Positions 43,261 through 51,906 of a stretch of DNA of 64,000 bases are shown here, one piece after another; the first letter of the stretch is position 1, and every line of letters begins with the position of its first letter. Under the pieces are notes generated by a model. It was not told the DNA's origin. It did no database searches and saw only the letters and a program-made list of their open reading frames with translations. Source of the DNA: Oceaniferula spumae (GTDB lineage Bacteria > Verrucomicrobiota > Verrucomicrobiia > Verrucomicrobiales > Akkermansiaceae); NCBI RefSeq assembly GCF_042849255.1, contig NZ_AP026866.1:4402001-4466000 (forward strand). The letters run 5' to 3'. The translations under genes and the position numbers were made by a program.

Positions 43261-43788
43261 ATGAATCATTCACCGGACAGCATCCAATACGCCATGGAAA
43301 CGGCCCGCTTGCTACGCGAGCCGGATAGACGCATCGACACCTTCGGTTCCACCCGTTTTAAATTTACCATGCTCAGTGAGCCGATGGATGCCGTCGGTCA
43401 GGTGCGTGTTAGACGCGGAGAAGTGGAAGCACAAAAACCTCAGATTATCCGCCCCCAAGACATGGGTGGTGTGGAGTTAGAAGGTTTCAACGAAAAAGCA
43501 GGTGAGTTTCTGGATTTCCTCAAGGAGAAAAACATGGAGCCTGTTTTCTTCCAATACGGTTTCATGTTCAAACGCGGTAACGTCACCGAAGAGCTGATCC
43601 ATGATCGAATCGACGCCGTGCGAGAGCGTGTGATGGATGATGTGCGCGCTACGGGTGATCCCATGCTCGCGGTGATGGAGGGTGTCGATGATGCTTGGGA
43701 GATCGGGTTGCTGAAATTTGCCATCGATATGATCGGCAAGTCGTCGGATATCAATACATTCGACTTTAAACGAAAAGGTTTGCTTTAG
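43261..43788 (+). CDS. Conserved-looking protein of unknown function
   Basis: This is a 175-residue soluble protein of unknown family. It has a helical start (SIQYAMETARLLREPDRRI), a beta-rich middle (RFKFTMLSEPMD, GQVRVRRGEVEAQ) and a helical end (FAIDMIGKSSDINTFDFK). There is no signal peptide and no catalytic motif. It starts the plus-strand run that continues with the LysM protein and accA. Confidence 0.65.
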   Translation: MNHSPDSIQYAMETARLLREPDRRIDTFGSTRFKFTMLSEPMDAVGQVRVRRGEVEAQKPQIIRPQDMGGVELEGFNEKAGEFLDFLKEKNMEPVFFQYGFMFKRGNVTEELIHDRIDAVRERVMDDVRATGDPMLAVMEGVDDAWEIGLLKFAIDMIGKSSDINTFDFKRKGLL

Positions 43789-43824
43789 GGTAGCACCATA
43801 CGGATTTTTCATTATTATCCCCAT

Positions 43825-44706
43825 ATGCGCATCATGCTCATCATAAAGGCGATTGCCGGACTCCTTGTGCTTGGCGCAATGGGCGGCACTGCTTTCCTGA
43901 TGAAGGAATACACCGGCACGGTCAAAGACATGCCAGGCACAATGATGGAGCGCCAAAGATTAGTCGAGCTTGAGCTCAAACAGAAAGCCGAGGAAGGTGT
44001 CCGCTCCGATAACGAACCTGGCGAAAAGGCCTTTCAGCGTGCTCGCGAGTTGCTTGCGATGGAGTCCATGGCTGAAGCCGAAGAGAAGCTCAAATACATC
44101 GTCAGTTTCTACCCCTCGGCCAAGTCTGCAACCGAGGCACGACATATTCTTGGTGAGATTAACATGGACCGTCTGTTAGATCCTGAGTGGAAAGAGGGGA
44201 AGTCTGTGATCACTGTGAAAAGAGGGGATAACTATTCACTGATTGTTAGAAAAAACAAGACGACGATGGATAGTCTGACACATCTGAGCAAACTAACAGA
44301 TGCGGATCCACGCGGTCTTCAACCAGGACAAAAGCTGACCATCATGCCGCTGGAGCTGCGCATGGAAATCGACCTTCGGCGGAAAAATCTGACCATTTAT
44401 AACGGTGGCGAATTTGTCAAAGAATACCCACTTCTCAAAGTAAACTACGAGCACAAGGGCAAAGCCCGCCATCTCGAAGTCGGAGGCATTCGTGGTTGGG
44501 CGAAGGATAAGTTCGTCTCAGTTCATACAGTGGACTACCGCGATTCCAGCAAGGTTATTCAACTCAGTGATAAATCGCTCGCCATACGGGCACTTCCTCA
44601 GGACAATGACGGGGACCTCGGACGGGGATTCTATTTAAGCGAAGCTGATATGGAAGAGCTGCCGCTAGTCCTCCGCCCAGGCAACGATGTGGAAATCAAA
44701 AACTGA
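43825..44706 (+). CDS. LysM protein with L,D-transpeptidase-like but non-catalytic C-terminus
   Basis: This 293-residue protein has an N-terminal membrane anchor (residues 5-25), a tetratricopeptide-like segment (about 65-115; RARELLAMESMAEAEEKLKY), a LysM domain (about 128-175; ITVKRGDNYSLIVRKNKTT, LQPGQKLTI) and a C-terminal region. That region opens like an L,D-transpeptidase (LELRMEIDLRRKNLTIYNGG then EFVKEYPLLK). The catalytic HGT and SxGCxR motifs of L,D-transpeptidases are missing and there is no cysteine. It is probably a peptidoglycan-binding scaffold facing the periplasm. accA follows by 31 bases. Confidence 0.75.
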   Translation: MRIMLIIKAIAGLLVLGAMGGTAFLMKEYTGTVKDMPGTMMERQRLVELELKQKAEEGVRSDNEPGEKAFQRARELLAMESMAEAEEKLKYIVSFYPSAKSATEARHILGEINMDRLLDPEWKEGKSVITVKRGDNYSLIVRKNKTTMDSLTHLSKLTDADPRGLQPGQKLTIMPLELRMEIDLRRKNLTIYNGGEFVKEYPLLKVNYEHKGKARHLEVGGIRGWAKDKFVSVHTVDYRDSSKVIQLSDKSLAIRALPQDNDGDLGRGFYLSEADMEELPLVLRPGNDVEIKN

Positions 44707-44737
44707 ATACTTCTAATTACCTACTTGATACCGAACT

Positions 44738-45691
44738 ATGAAACCTCTCGATTTCGAAAAACCCATCGCCGAGCTTGAACACGAACTCGAAAAGCTTAAG
44801 AATAAGGCACAGAGTCAGGATATAGACATGTCCGATGAAATAGCGGCCATGGAAGGAAAGTTATCTGATACCAGAAACCGTATTTACGACGACCTCTCGC
44901 CATGGCAACGTGTGCAGATAGCCCGTCATACCAACCGACCGTTCATGCTCGATTATATTTCCCATGTGTTTGACGATTTCTGTGAGCTTCACGGAGATCG
45001 ACACATTGGCGACGATAACGCCATGCCCGGTGGCTTTGCGACCCTCGCGGGGCAACGAGTGGTAGTGATTGGCCATCAGAAGGGTCGAGATACCAAGGAA
45101 AACCTGAAGCGTAACTTCGGGAGCGCTCATCCAGAAGGGTATCGCAAGGCTCTGCGCCTGATGAAGCTGGCTGAAAAATTCCACCTTCCCGTAGTCACCA
45201 TGATCGACACCCCCGGCGCGTTCCCGGGTATTGGTGCCGAGGAGCGTAACATCGCGGAAGCCATCGGATATAACCTGCGCGAGATGATGTTGCTGAAAAC
45301 GCCCACAGTAGCCATCGTGCTCGGCGAAGGTGGTTCCGGCGGTGCACTCGGAATCGGTGTCACCGACCGTGTGCTGATGATGGAAAATGCCTACTATTCA
45401 GTGATTAGTCCTGAAGGCTGTGCTGCGATTCTCTGGAAGCACCGCAAACATGCCCCTGAAGCCGCCGAGGCGATGAAAATCGCTGCTCCGGACCTAGGTG
45501 CGCTGAATCTCATCGATGAAGTCATTCTCGAACCCAAAGGCGGAGCTCACCACGATCATGTGCAAGCTGCAGAGAATCTGCGCCACGCGGTGATTTCCCA
45601 GATTCACAAACTCCAGCAGCTCAGTATGGATGAACTTCTTGATCAACGTTACCAGAAGTTCCGCAAATACGGCGAATGGCAGGGTGAGTGA
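44738..45691 (+). CDS. accA: Acetyl-CoA carboxylase carboxyltransferase subunit alpha
   Basis: AccA with AccD transfers carboxyl from carboxybiotin to acetyl-CoA, giving malonyl-CoA for fatty-acid synthesis. The 317-residue protein begins with the coiled N-terminus LDFEKPIAELEHELEKLK, followed by RDTKENLKRNFGSAHPEGYR, FPVVTMIDTPGAFPGIGAEE-like text (HLPVVTMIDTPGAFPGIGAE) and EGGSGGALGIGV. It is typical throughout. It is near acpP in the same direction. Confidence 0.97.
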   Translation: MKPLDFEKPIAELEHELEKLKNKAQSQDIDMSDEIAAMEGKLSDTRNRIYDDLSPWQRVQIARHTNRPFMLDYISHVFDDFCELHGDRHIGDDNAMPGGFATLAGQRVVVIGHQKGRDTKENLKRNFGSAHPEGYRKALRLMKLAEKFHLPVVTMIDTPGAFPGIGAEERNIAEAIGYNLREMMLLKTPTVAIVLGEGGSGGALGIGVTDRVLMMENAYYSVISPEGCAAILWKHRKHAPEAAEAMKIAAPDLGALNLIDEVILEPKGGAHHDHVQAAENLRHAVISQIHKLQQLSMDELLDQRYQKFRKYGEWQGE

Positions 45692-45718
45692 TCGCTCGGA
45701 GTCATTATTCTGTAGAGC

Positions 45719-46384
45719 ATGACGCTAGAGGAATCGATTGAGGCTTTTTATGAGGCCTTCAGAGGGGTTCCTAAGCCCCGGAGAATTTCTGGCTGTGAGT
45801 GTTGTATCGCTCAGGAGGAACTCGATGCTTTATTGTCTGTTCCTCTCCGGCAGGTCGATGTTGGGAAATTGTGTTCCTACGCATCGTCGACGCTGCTGAC
45901 CGTTGGCTCAGTAGCTGACTATCTCTATCTGCTGCCACGCATCATGGAGCTAACATGTCTCGATGCGGATTGGTGGGTTGATATGGAGATCACTGGTCGG
46001 GCAATAGCCGAGACCAATCCTTTGGAATGGCCCGCGAAACGCCTGGCAGCGTTGCAAAACCTGCTACATGCAGCGATCAACCATCAGATGGTAACCGAGG
46101 GGTTGGGCTGGGAGATCGACGATTGGATTTGTGCGATTGCTAAAATGGGGCTGGACCCGAAACCGTATCTTCAACAGCTCGAGTCATCGTCGTCTGCTGT
46201 GCTTTCCTTCTACGATCAGAATGCCAGTCATTTGACGCAACGCAAGCTGGGCAATGCGTTTTGGGAGCCCGGTGAAAAAGGGCACGATGCTGTTGTGGCG
46301 TGGTTTTTCAGTCCGACCGTTTCGGAAATCATTTTCGAAGCTTACGGTGTCAGGCTCGCGAGTGATAAGTTGGGCTCAGGGTAA
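45719..46384 (+). CDS. Unknown 221-residue soluble protein
   Basis: I do not recognise this protein. It begins MTLEESIEAFYEAFRGVPKP and carries a CECC cluster near residue 27 and aromatic-rich helical segments (WWVDMEITG, WEIDDWICAIAKMG). It has no signal peptide or membrane helix. It starts 28 bases after accA and may be co-transcribed. The pattern resembles DUF-type proteins often linked to polymorphic-toxin immunity, but this is not demonstrable here. Confidence 0.6.
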   Translation: MTLEESIEAFYEAFRGVPKPRRISGCECCIAQEELDALLSVPLRQVDVGKLCSYASSTLLTVGSVADYLYLLPRIMELTCLDADWWVDMEITGRAIAETNPLEWPAKRLAALQNLLHAAINHQMVTEGLGWEIDDWICAIAKMGLDPKPYLQQLESSSSAVLSFYDQNASHLTQRKLGNAFWEPGEKGHDAVVAWFFSPTVSEIIFEAYGVRLASDKLGSG

Positions 46385-46409
46385 AATTGAGTTCCAAAGC
46401 GCTCCGTTT

Positions 46410-47009
46410 TTATCTCCGCAATCGATGCCAGGTTGAGGTGTCAGGATGCACTAACAACTCGACTGATACATTCTCAAGCTCGAAGGTTTTGATCAGGTGT
46501 TCTAACAGAACCAGAGAAGCGGTGGCGTCGTATAATGCATCGTGCCAGGTTTTTTCTGAAACTAGCACCGATACTTTTTCAGTGAGTTGAAAGTGTTCGC
46601 AGAGATCGCCTAGTGAGTGTGACGGGAGTTCAGGCCAAGCGGCTCTGGCGAGGAGCAGGGTATCCACCCATGGTCCGAAACCATGGGCCGGAAAGGCACG
46701 GAGATAGCGTTTTTCCGTGCCGTGTCCATGCGCCACCACGATGCGATCCGCTAAGGTCCTTTTGATTTGAGACCATAACAGCATGAGCTTGGGGGCGTCT
46801 GCGAGGTCTTCACTACTGATGCCGTGCACCTTTTGTGCAGCCCAGGTTATTTGGCGTTCAGTGTGGATGAACGAAGTAAAGTGATCGGCATGGCCATTTT
46901 CTGCTGACCATGTTGCCATACCAATTTGCACCGGCACATCAGTCATGCCGCGCTCGGCACCAGCCGATTCGAAATCGATGGCTGCAAATGTCTGTTCCGC
47001 AATAAGCAT
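46410..47009 (-). CDS. DnaQ-like 3'-5' exonuclease (DEDDh)
   Basis: This 199-residue exonuclease-domain protein has DEDDh residues visible in FAAIDFESAG (D and E), HGTEKRYLRAF and the closing WHDALYDATAS (H and D). Family members trim RNA or DNA 3' ends or proofread. ATG 47009 is favoured; a TTG start 8 codons upstream would place the start 11 bases inside the DAHP synthase frame. It follows the DAHP synthase gene by 13 bases on the same strand. Confidence 0.85.
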   Translation of the reverse strand: MLIAEQTFAAIDFESAGAERGMTDVPVQIGMATWSAENGHADHFTSFIHTERQITWAAQKVHGISSEDLADAPKLMLLWSQIKRTLADRIVVAHGHGTEKRYLRAFPAHGFGPWVDTLLLARAAWPELPSHSLGDLCEHFQLTEKVSVLVSEKTWHDALYDATASLVLLEHLIKTFELENVSVELLVHPDTSTWHRLRR

Positions 47010-47022
47010 CGGAACCGGTGCG

Positions 47023-48084
47023 TTAGCCGGCAACGCCAGCTGCCTTGAGTTGCTCAGCTGCGTCGAGCACGAGTGACTCGGTGGTGTCCCAGTCGATGCA
47101 CTGATCGGTGATCGACTGACCGTAAGTGAGCTCTTCCTTGGGGCGGGGGAACTTTTGATTTCCGGCCACCAAATTACTCTCTAACATCGCGCCGATGACT
47201 TGCTCGTTTCCGGCTGCACGCTGACGCACGATCTCGCGAAAGACAGCAGGCATTTTTTCCTGTTTCTTGCCACAGTTTGCGTGCGAGGCATCAATCATTA
47301 CGGAGGGTTGGAGTCCGCTTTTTTCCAACAGGCTGGTGGTCACGGCGACATCATCTGCGCCGTAGTTCGGACCGTTGTCGCCACCTCGAAGAATGATATG
47401 GCAGTCCGGGTTTCCTGATGTGGTGACGGCGGATGCAACACCTTGCTCGCTGACACCGAGAAATGTCTGAGGCTGAGTGGCGGCTTTGATCGCGTTCACT
47501 GCTGCGACGAGGTCACCAGTGGTGGTGTTTTTAAATCCGAGCGGCATGGAGAGCCCGGACGCCATCTGGCGGTGGGTCTGGCTCTCGGTGGTGCGGGCGC
47601 CAATGGCTGACCAGCTGATTAGGTCTGCAATGTATTGAGGCGTGATGGGATCGAGTAACTCGGTGGCAGTGGGCAAGCCAAGATCGATGATCTCACGCAG
47701 GAACAGGCGAGCCTGGCGCAGGCCTTCCGGAATGTTATCAGAGCCATCAAGTCTAGGGTCCATAATCAAACCCTTCCAACCGGTGGTTGTGCGTGGTTTT
47801 TCAAAGTAGACACGCATGACGATGTAGATCTGGTGTTTGACCTCCTCCGCGAGTTTGGTGAGTTTTTCAGCATATTCGACACCGGCCTTGGTGTCATGGA
47901 TCGAGCATGGTCCGCAAATGAGTAGCATGCGGTGGTCTTCACCGTTGAGAATGTTGCGGATGTGTTGGCGGGACTCCGCCATGAATTCTGCCTGCTCTTG
48001 GGACCTTTGAACTTCTGATAGAAGCAGGGCCGGAGCGGGCAGGGGAATGTTGCTGGAAATGTGAAGGTCCGTGACTTGAGCCAT
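47023..48084 (-). CDS. aroF: 3-deoxy-7-phosphoheptulonate (DAHP) synthase, class I
   Basis: This is the first enzyme of the shikimate pathway, joining phosphoenolpyruvate and erythrose 4-phosphate. The 353-residue protein is of the AroF/G/H type: LLICGPCSIHD, VMRVYFEKPRTTTGWKGLI, ARTTESQTHRQMASGLSMP, LRGGDNGPNYG and MIDASHANCGKK. Metal and PEP ligands of the family (Cys, His, Glu, Asp) are within these segments. Which of the paralogue names applies, and which amino acid inhibits it, cannot be told from sequence. ATG 48084 gives the normal length. Confidence 0.93.
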   Translation of the reverse strand: MAQVTDLHISSNIPLPAPALLLSEVQRSQEQAEFMAESRQHIRNILNGEDHRMLLICGPCSIHDTKAGVEYAEKLTKLAEEVKHQIYIVMRVYFEKPRTTTGWKGLIMDPRLDGSDNIPEGLRQARLFLREIIDLGLPTATELLDPITPQYIADLISWSAIGARTTESQTHRQMASGLSMPLGFKNTTTGDLVAAVNAIKAATQPQTFLGVSEQGVASAVTTSGNPDCHIILRGGDNGPNYGADDVAVTTSLLEKSGLQPSVMIDASHANCGKKQEKMPAVFREIVRQRAAGNEQVIGAMLESNLVAGNQKFPRPKEELTYGQSITDQCIDWDTTESLVLDAAEQLKAAGVAG

Positions 48085-48155
48085 GAACAGAGACTCAGTG
48101 GTGGCGTAGCAAGTTTCAAGTTTCAAGTTGCCGATGTCTCTGATAAACGTCGGCC

Positions 48156-49232
48156 ATGCGTGAAAGAGCGATTGGATTATTGAGGGAACTGACAGAAGCC
48201 CACGGAGCACCGGGTTTCGAAGACGAAGTGCGGGCTATTTTTGCAGACGAACTTGCAGATACAGGTGACATCAGCACTGATGGTCTGGGCTCTGTTTTTT
48301 GCGAACGCGGTGAAGGCCCTAGGGTCATGGTCGCGGGACACATGGATGAGGTGGGATTTAGGGTGCAGAATATTACCCCTGAAGGGTTTATTCAATTTGT
48401 AACACTCGGCGGATGGTGGCCACACACATTGCTTGCACAGCGGGTGGAGATACGGACAAGAGATGGCCGCAAGGTTCTTGGGGTTGTTGCTTCCAAGCCG
48501 CCGCATTTTCTCCCCGAGGTGGAGCGCACCAAAGTGCTCAGTATCGAGCAAATGTTCATCGACGTGGGAGCCAAGAGCGAGAGCGATCTGGCCAATAACT
48601 ATGGCGTGCGTGTTGGTGACCCTGTTGTGCCGCTGACATCATTTTCAATCATGGGGAACGAGGATCTTCTGATGGCGAAAGCCTTTGATAATCGAGTGGG
48701 TATGGCGTGCGCGATTCAAGCATGCCAAGCTGTGGCTGCCACCGGTCACCCGAATACTTTGATTTCCTGCGGCACTGTTCAAGAGGAGGTCGGTGTTAGA
48801 GGCGCCACCACTGCTGCTAATTTTGCCAAGCCAGATGTTGTGATCGTGCTCGAGGGACCGCCTGCCGATGACACTCCGGGTTTCAATCGTCATGCATCAC
48901 AGGGGGCGATGGGTAAGGGGGTTCAAATCAGAATGCAGGATCCCACCGCCATTATGAATCCTGCCTTGTCAGATTTGGCTGTCAGCGTCGCGGAGGAAGA
49001 GGGCATTCCGTTTCAGGTGACGGTCCGCAGCAGTGGCGGCACCGATGCCCGCGCATTTCAGCTGTCGGGGAATGGTATTCCGGTGATCGTTCTGGGTGTG
49101 CCAGCTCGCTACATCCACTCTCATAACTCGATCATTGATGTGAATGACTATCTCGCGATGGTGAATCTGACAATGGCCTTGGTGCAGCGACTCGATCAGA
49201 AGGAGGTCGATGCGCTGACGACCTTCCTGTGA
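48156..49232 (+). CDS. M42-family aminopeptidase
   Basis: This 358-residue cytoplasmic dinuclear-metal peptidase is of the M42 (FrvX/PepA/tetrahedral aminopeptidase) type. Metal ligands are in MVAGHMDEVGF, AKAFDNRVGMA, GTVQEEVGVRG and RYIHSHNS. Family members remove N-terminal residues from peptides and form 12-subunit tetrahedra. There is no signal peptide. It is divergent from the DAHP synthase gene with a 71-base gap. Confidence 0.92.
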   Translation: MRERAIGLLRELTEAHGAPGFEDEVRAIFADELADTGDISTDGLGSVFCERGEGPRVMVAGHMDEVGFRVQNITPEGFIQFVTLGGWWPHTLLAQRVEIRTRDGRKVLGVVASKPPHFLPEVERTKVLSIEQMFIDVGAKSESDLANNYGVRVGDPVVPLTSFSIMGNEDLLMAKAFDNRVGMACAIQACQAVAATGHPNTLISCGTVQEEVGVRGATTAANFAKPDVVIVLEGPPADDTPGFNRHASQGAMGKGVQIRMQDPTAIMNPALSDLAVSVAEEEGIPFQVTVRSSGGTDARAFQLSGNGIPVIVLGVPARYIHSHNSIIDVNDYLAMVNLTMALVQRLDQKEVDALTTFL

Positions 49233-49271
49233 TCCATAGACAAAATCGGTCAGGGGGATCGCTGATCTGAC

Positions 49272-49970
49272 ATGAAGTATTTCACTCCACTTTTTGCAGT
49301 CGCGCTGGCGGCAACTGGGCTGGTCTGTTCCGTGATCCCTTGTGCACAGGCTGAGACTCGGACCTTTACCAATAAGGAGGGCAAAAGTCTCACCGCCGAG
49401 GTGGTTTCCAAGACCGAGACCCATGTGAAACTCAAAACCAACAAGGGAAAGGTGTATACTATCGCTTTGGCGACACTTTCCGGACCGGATCAGGACTACG
49501 TCAAAAGCTGGAAAGATAAATCATCTCTTGATGCCCTCGCTGATACCGACCTCTCCAAGGTCATGGAGGCGAAGGGATACACCAAGGTGGAGTTTGACGA
49601 GGAAATGAACCACTTGTTCGTTGACGTAAAGATCGAGGGCAAAAAGGGGCGATTCCTGCTCGATACCGGTGCCATGGCCACGATAATGAAGACGGACTCT
49701 ACCGCCAAGTTCGGTTTAGAGGTGAAACCAGCCAATGTGCAGGGCGGTGGAATCGGCGGTGGTGCGCAAATTAAAGGCAAAGTCGAATCGGATAAATTCG
49801 AGCTCGGTGGTGATGAAAGTGGAGCGCAATCTTTCTACATCATGGACCTGAACCACTTGCCGCAGAACTATGCTGAAAAAATGGATGGCATTCTCGGAGG
49901 CGATTTTTTCAAGGCCAAAAAAGCGCTCTTTGACTATGCTGGCGGAATCCTGTGGGTGAAGCTCAAGTAG
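49272..49970 (+). CDS. Secreted SHD1-domain plus retropepsin-like aspartic protease
   Basis: This 232-residue protein has a signal peptide (residues 1-27, ending AQA). An SHD1-like domain at about 28-77 (RTFTNKEGKSLTAEVVSKTE, YTIALATLSGPDQDYV) is followed by a clan-AA aspartic protease domain with FLLDTGAMATIM (the DTG active-site triad) and MDGILGGDFF near the end. Such proteases dimerise like retropepsins. It is 39 bases after the M42 gene, probably one transcript. SHD1 domains are very common in PVC-group secreted proteins. Confidence 0.82.
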   Translation: MKYFTPLFAVALAATGLVCSVIPCAQAETRTFTNKEGKSLTAEVVSKTETHVKLKTNKGKVYTIALATLSGPDQDYVKSWKDKSSLDALADTDLSKVMEAKGYTKVEFDEEMNHLFVDVKIEGKKGRFLLDTGAMATIMKTDSTAKFGLEVKPANVQGGGIGGGAQIKGKVESDKFELGGDESGAQSFYIMDLNHLPQNYAEKMDGILGGDFFKAKKALFDYAGGILWVKLK

Positions 49971-50019
49971 TGCAAAGACAGCTCTTGCCAGCGGGCGGGG
50001 AATGGTGTCAGTTGTCCGC

Positions 50020-51000
50020 GTGTTAGCGACCTACATCCACAACATGGACCCGGTGATCTTTGATGTCGCCGGACCGGTGAAACTGCGCTGGTATGGCCTT
50101 GGATATTTGCTGGGCTTCGTGCTAGCTTTTTATCTGCTGCGCTGGCTGGCCCGCAAGCAGCTCTGGGTGCTACCCAGTGTCAAAGTTGCCGATTTTATCG
50201 CCTACTCCGCCGTCTTCGGAGTCTTTTTGGGAGGGCGTATCGGCTATATTCTTTTCTACCAAATCCCTAAAAAGGGAGGCTGGGACCAGTTGATGGACGA
50301 TCCTATGATGGTCTTTCGAGTTTGGGACGGAGGCATGGCCAGCCATGGCGGGATTCTGGGCCTCATGATTTTCACCTTGGTTTATGCGAGGATGCAGAAG
50401 GTGTCGTGGACTGGGGTTGGTGACGGACTATGTGTTGTCGCGCCGATCGGTATAGGTCTTGTGAGAGTAGCCAATTTTATCAACGGCGAACTCTATGGCC
50501 GAGTGGCGCACGGTGTCAGCTGGGCGATGAAGTTTCCCTCTTCCTTGCACGAAGATTGGAAGGATAAGCCGGAGATGATCGACCAGGCATACGAGGCCTG
50601 CCGTGCGGTAGATCCCTCGGTAACTGGGCAGTCATACGAATACCTCGTCGCTCAAGCGCGTGAAAACCCTCAGCTTGCAGAAACATTGGGAACCTATTTG
50701 AAAGCGAGGCATCCTTCGCAATTGTATGAGGCCTTGTTAGAAGGTCTGGTGCTGTTTTTGATTCTCATCATCACACGGATCAAATTCCCGAAACTGCCGC
50801 ATGGTATTCTCACAGGCATGTTTTTCCTATTCTACGCCATCTTCCGCATCATCGTGGAGCACTTCCGTGAGCCAGACGTAGGGCAGTCTTTGGTGCTGGG
50901 GCTTACCAAGGGGCAGTTCTATTCCACGTTCATGGTGATCGCCGGAATAGGCTTCATCATCACAGCGTTGAGAAAAGGAAACGGCTCGGTGCGCTCCTAG
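50020..51000 (+). CDS. lgt: Prolipoprotein diacylglyceryl transferase
   Basis: Lgt attaches diacylglycerol to the lipobox cysteine of prelipoproteins in the inner membrane. The 326-residue protein has about seven helices and the signature text WDGGMASHGGILG and GLVRVANFINGELYGRV. An insertion of about 60 residues follows, with SSLHEDWKDKPEMIDQAY. Start GTG 50020 matches the usual LAxYIHxxDP start; ATG 50044 is an alternative. It overlaps the convergent phosphatase gene by 4 bases. Confidence 0.95.
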   Translation: MLATYIHNMDPVIFDVAGPVKLRWYGLGYLLGFVLAFYLLRWLARKQLWVLPSVKVADFIAYSAVFGVFLGGRIGYILFYQIPKKGGWDQLMDDPMMVFRVWDGGMASHGGILGLMIFTLVYARMQKVSWTGVGDGLCVVAPIGIGLVRVANFINGELYGRVAHGVSWAMKFPSSLHEDWKDKPEMIDQAYEACRAVDPSVTGQSYEYLVAQARENPQLAETLGTYLKARHPSQLYEALLEGLVLFLILIITRIKFPKLPHGILTGMFFLFYAIFRIIVEHFREPDVGQSLVLGLTKGQFYSTFMVIAGIGFIITALRKGNGSVRS

Positions 51001-51800
51001 TTGTTAGGTAGCGCCTCGTAGCTGCGTTGTCTTTGATCAAACAGCAGGGTCTCAGTATATCCGGCTTGTTTCGCCACCTCAATCGCACGATCGAAATCAC
51101 GTGCCACTTCTGTAGGGTGGTGGGCGTCTGAGGAGATCACCAGTGGGATGCCGGCCGAGAATGCGAGGTCGAGAAAATCCGGCTCCGGATAGGCTTCCTC
51201 ACATGGTTTGTGCCAGCCGGCGGTGTTGAGTTCGATGGCGCATCCGGCTGAGGCGATCGCATCCACGGCGGGTTCATAAAACCGGCGCAGGTCACCGGCC
51301 GGTTTGTAGCCGAATTTCTTGATTAAGTCAGGGTGGCCGAGGATGTCGAAGTATCCGCTTTCCGCCATGTCGGCGTAAGTTTTCCAGTAACGGTCCCAGG
51401 CATCGTCGACATCGGTTTTGGCCCACTTTTCCAGCCAGGCAGGATTGTCAAAATCCCAGTCTGATAGATAGTGCACCGAGCCAATCAGATAGTCCCATTT
51501 CGCCATGATCGCGAGTTTCTCGATCCACGCCTCCTGGCCTGCTATCCAGTCGCACTCAAGACCGATTCTAACCGGCAGCTTGTCCCCGGCTGCCTCACGG
51601 GCGCGGGTGATCCACTGCATGTAGTCGTCCATTTCGCCCAAATCCATACGCCAGTCGTCAAAGCCATCGACGTGCGCCGGTGCGTGATCGGATATGCCAT
51701 ATTCGGTAACGCCGGCGGCAATCGCGGCGGCGATATACTCCTCTGGCTCACCCTCGGCATGTTTGCAGAGTGGCGTGTGCGTATGGTAGTCAGCGGGCAT
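50997..51800 (-). CDS. hisJ: Histidinol-phosphatase (PHP family, HisJ/HisK type)
   Basis: This 267-residue PHP-domain phosphoesterase dephosphorylates histidinol phosphate in histidine synthesis. It has the metal-binding DYHTHTPLCKHA near the start, ISDHAPAHVDG, LIGSVHYLSDWDFD, FDILGHPDLIKKFG and IPLVISSDAHHP near the end. The lineage fits HisK/HisJ, and the genome has hisF and hisG, but a generic PHP phosphatase role cannot be excluded. Confidence 0.82.
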   Translation of the reverse strand: MPADYHTHTPLCKHAEGEPEEYIAAAIAAGVTEYGISDHAPAHVDGFDDWRMDLGEMDDYMQWITRAREAAGDKLPVRIGLECDWIAGQEAWIEKLAIMAKWDYLIGSVHYLSDWDFDNPAWLEKWAKTDVDDAWDRYWKTYADMAESGYFDILGHPDLIKKFGYKPAGDLRRFYEPAVDAIASAGCAIELNTAGWHKPCEEAYPEPDFLDLAFSAGIPLVISSDAHHPTEVARDFDRAIEVAKQAGYTETLLFDQRQRSYEALPNN

Positions 51801-51906
51801 GCAGTTTTTTTAGTCGCGCGATGCAAAAAGCCAATCATCAAAAATGCCGGAAAGTTCATTTCGCCGATTGCATCACGGGGGAGAAAAGTGGAACGTCTGC
51901 GCAGTC

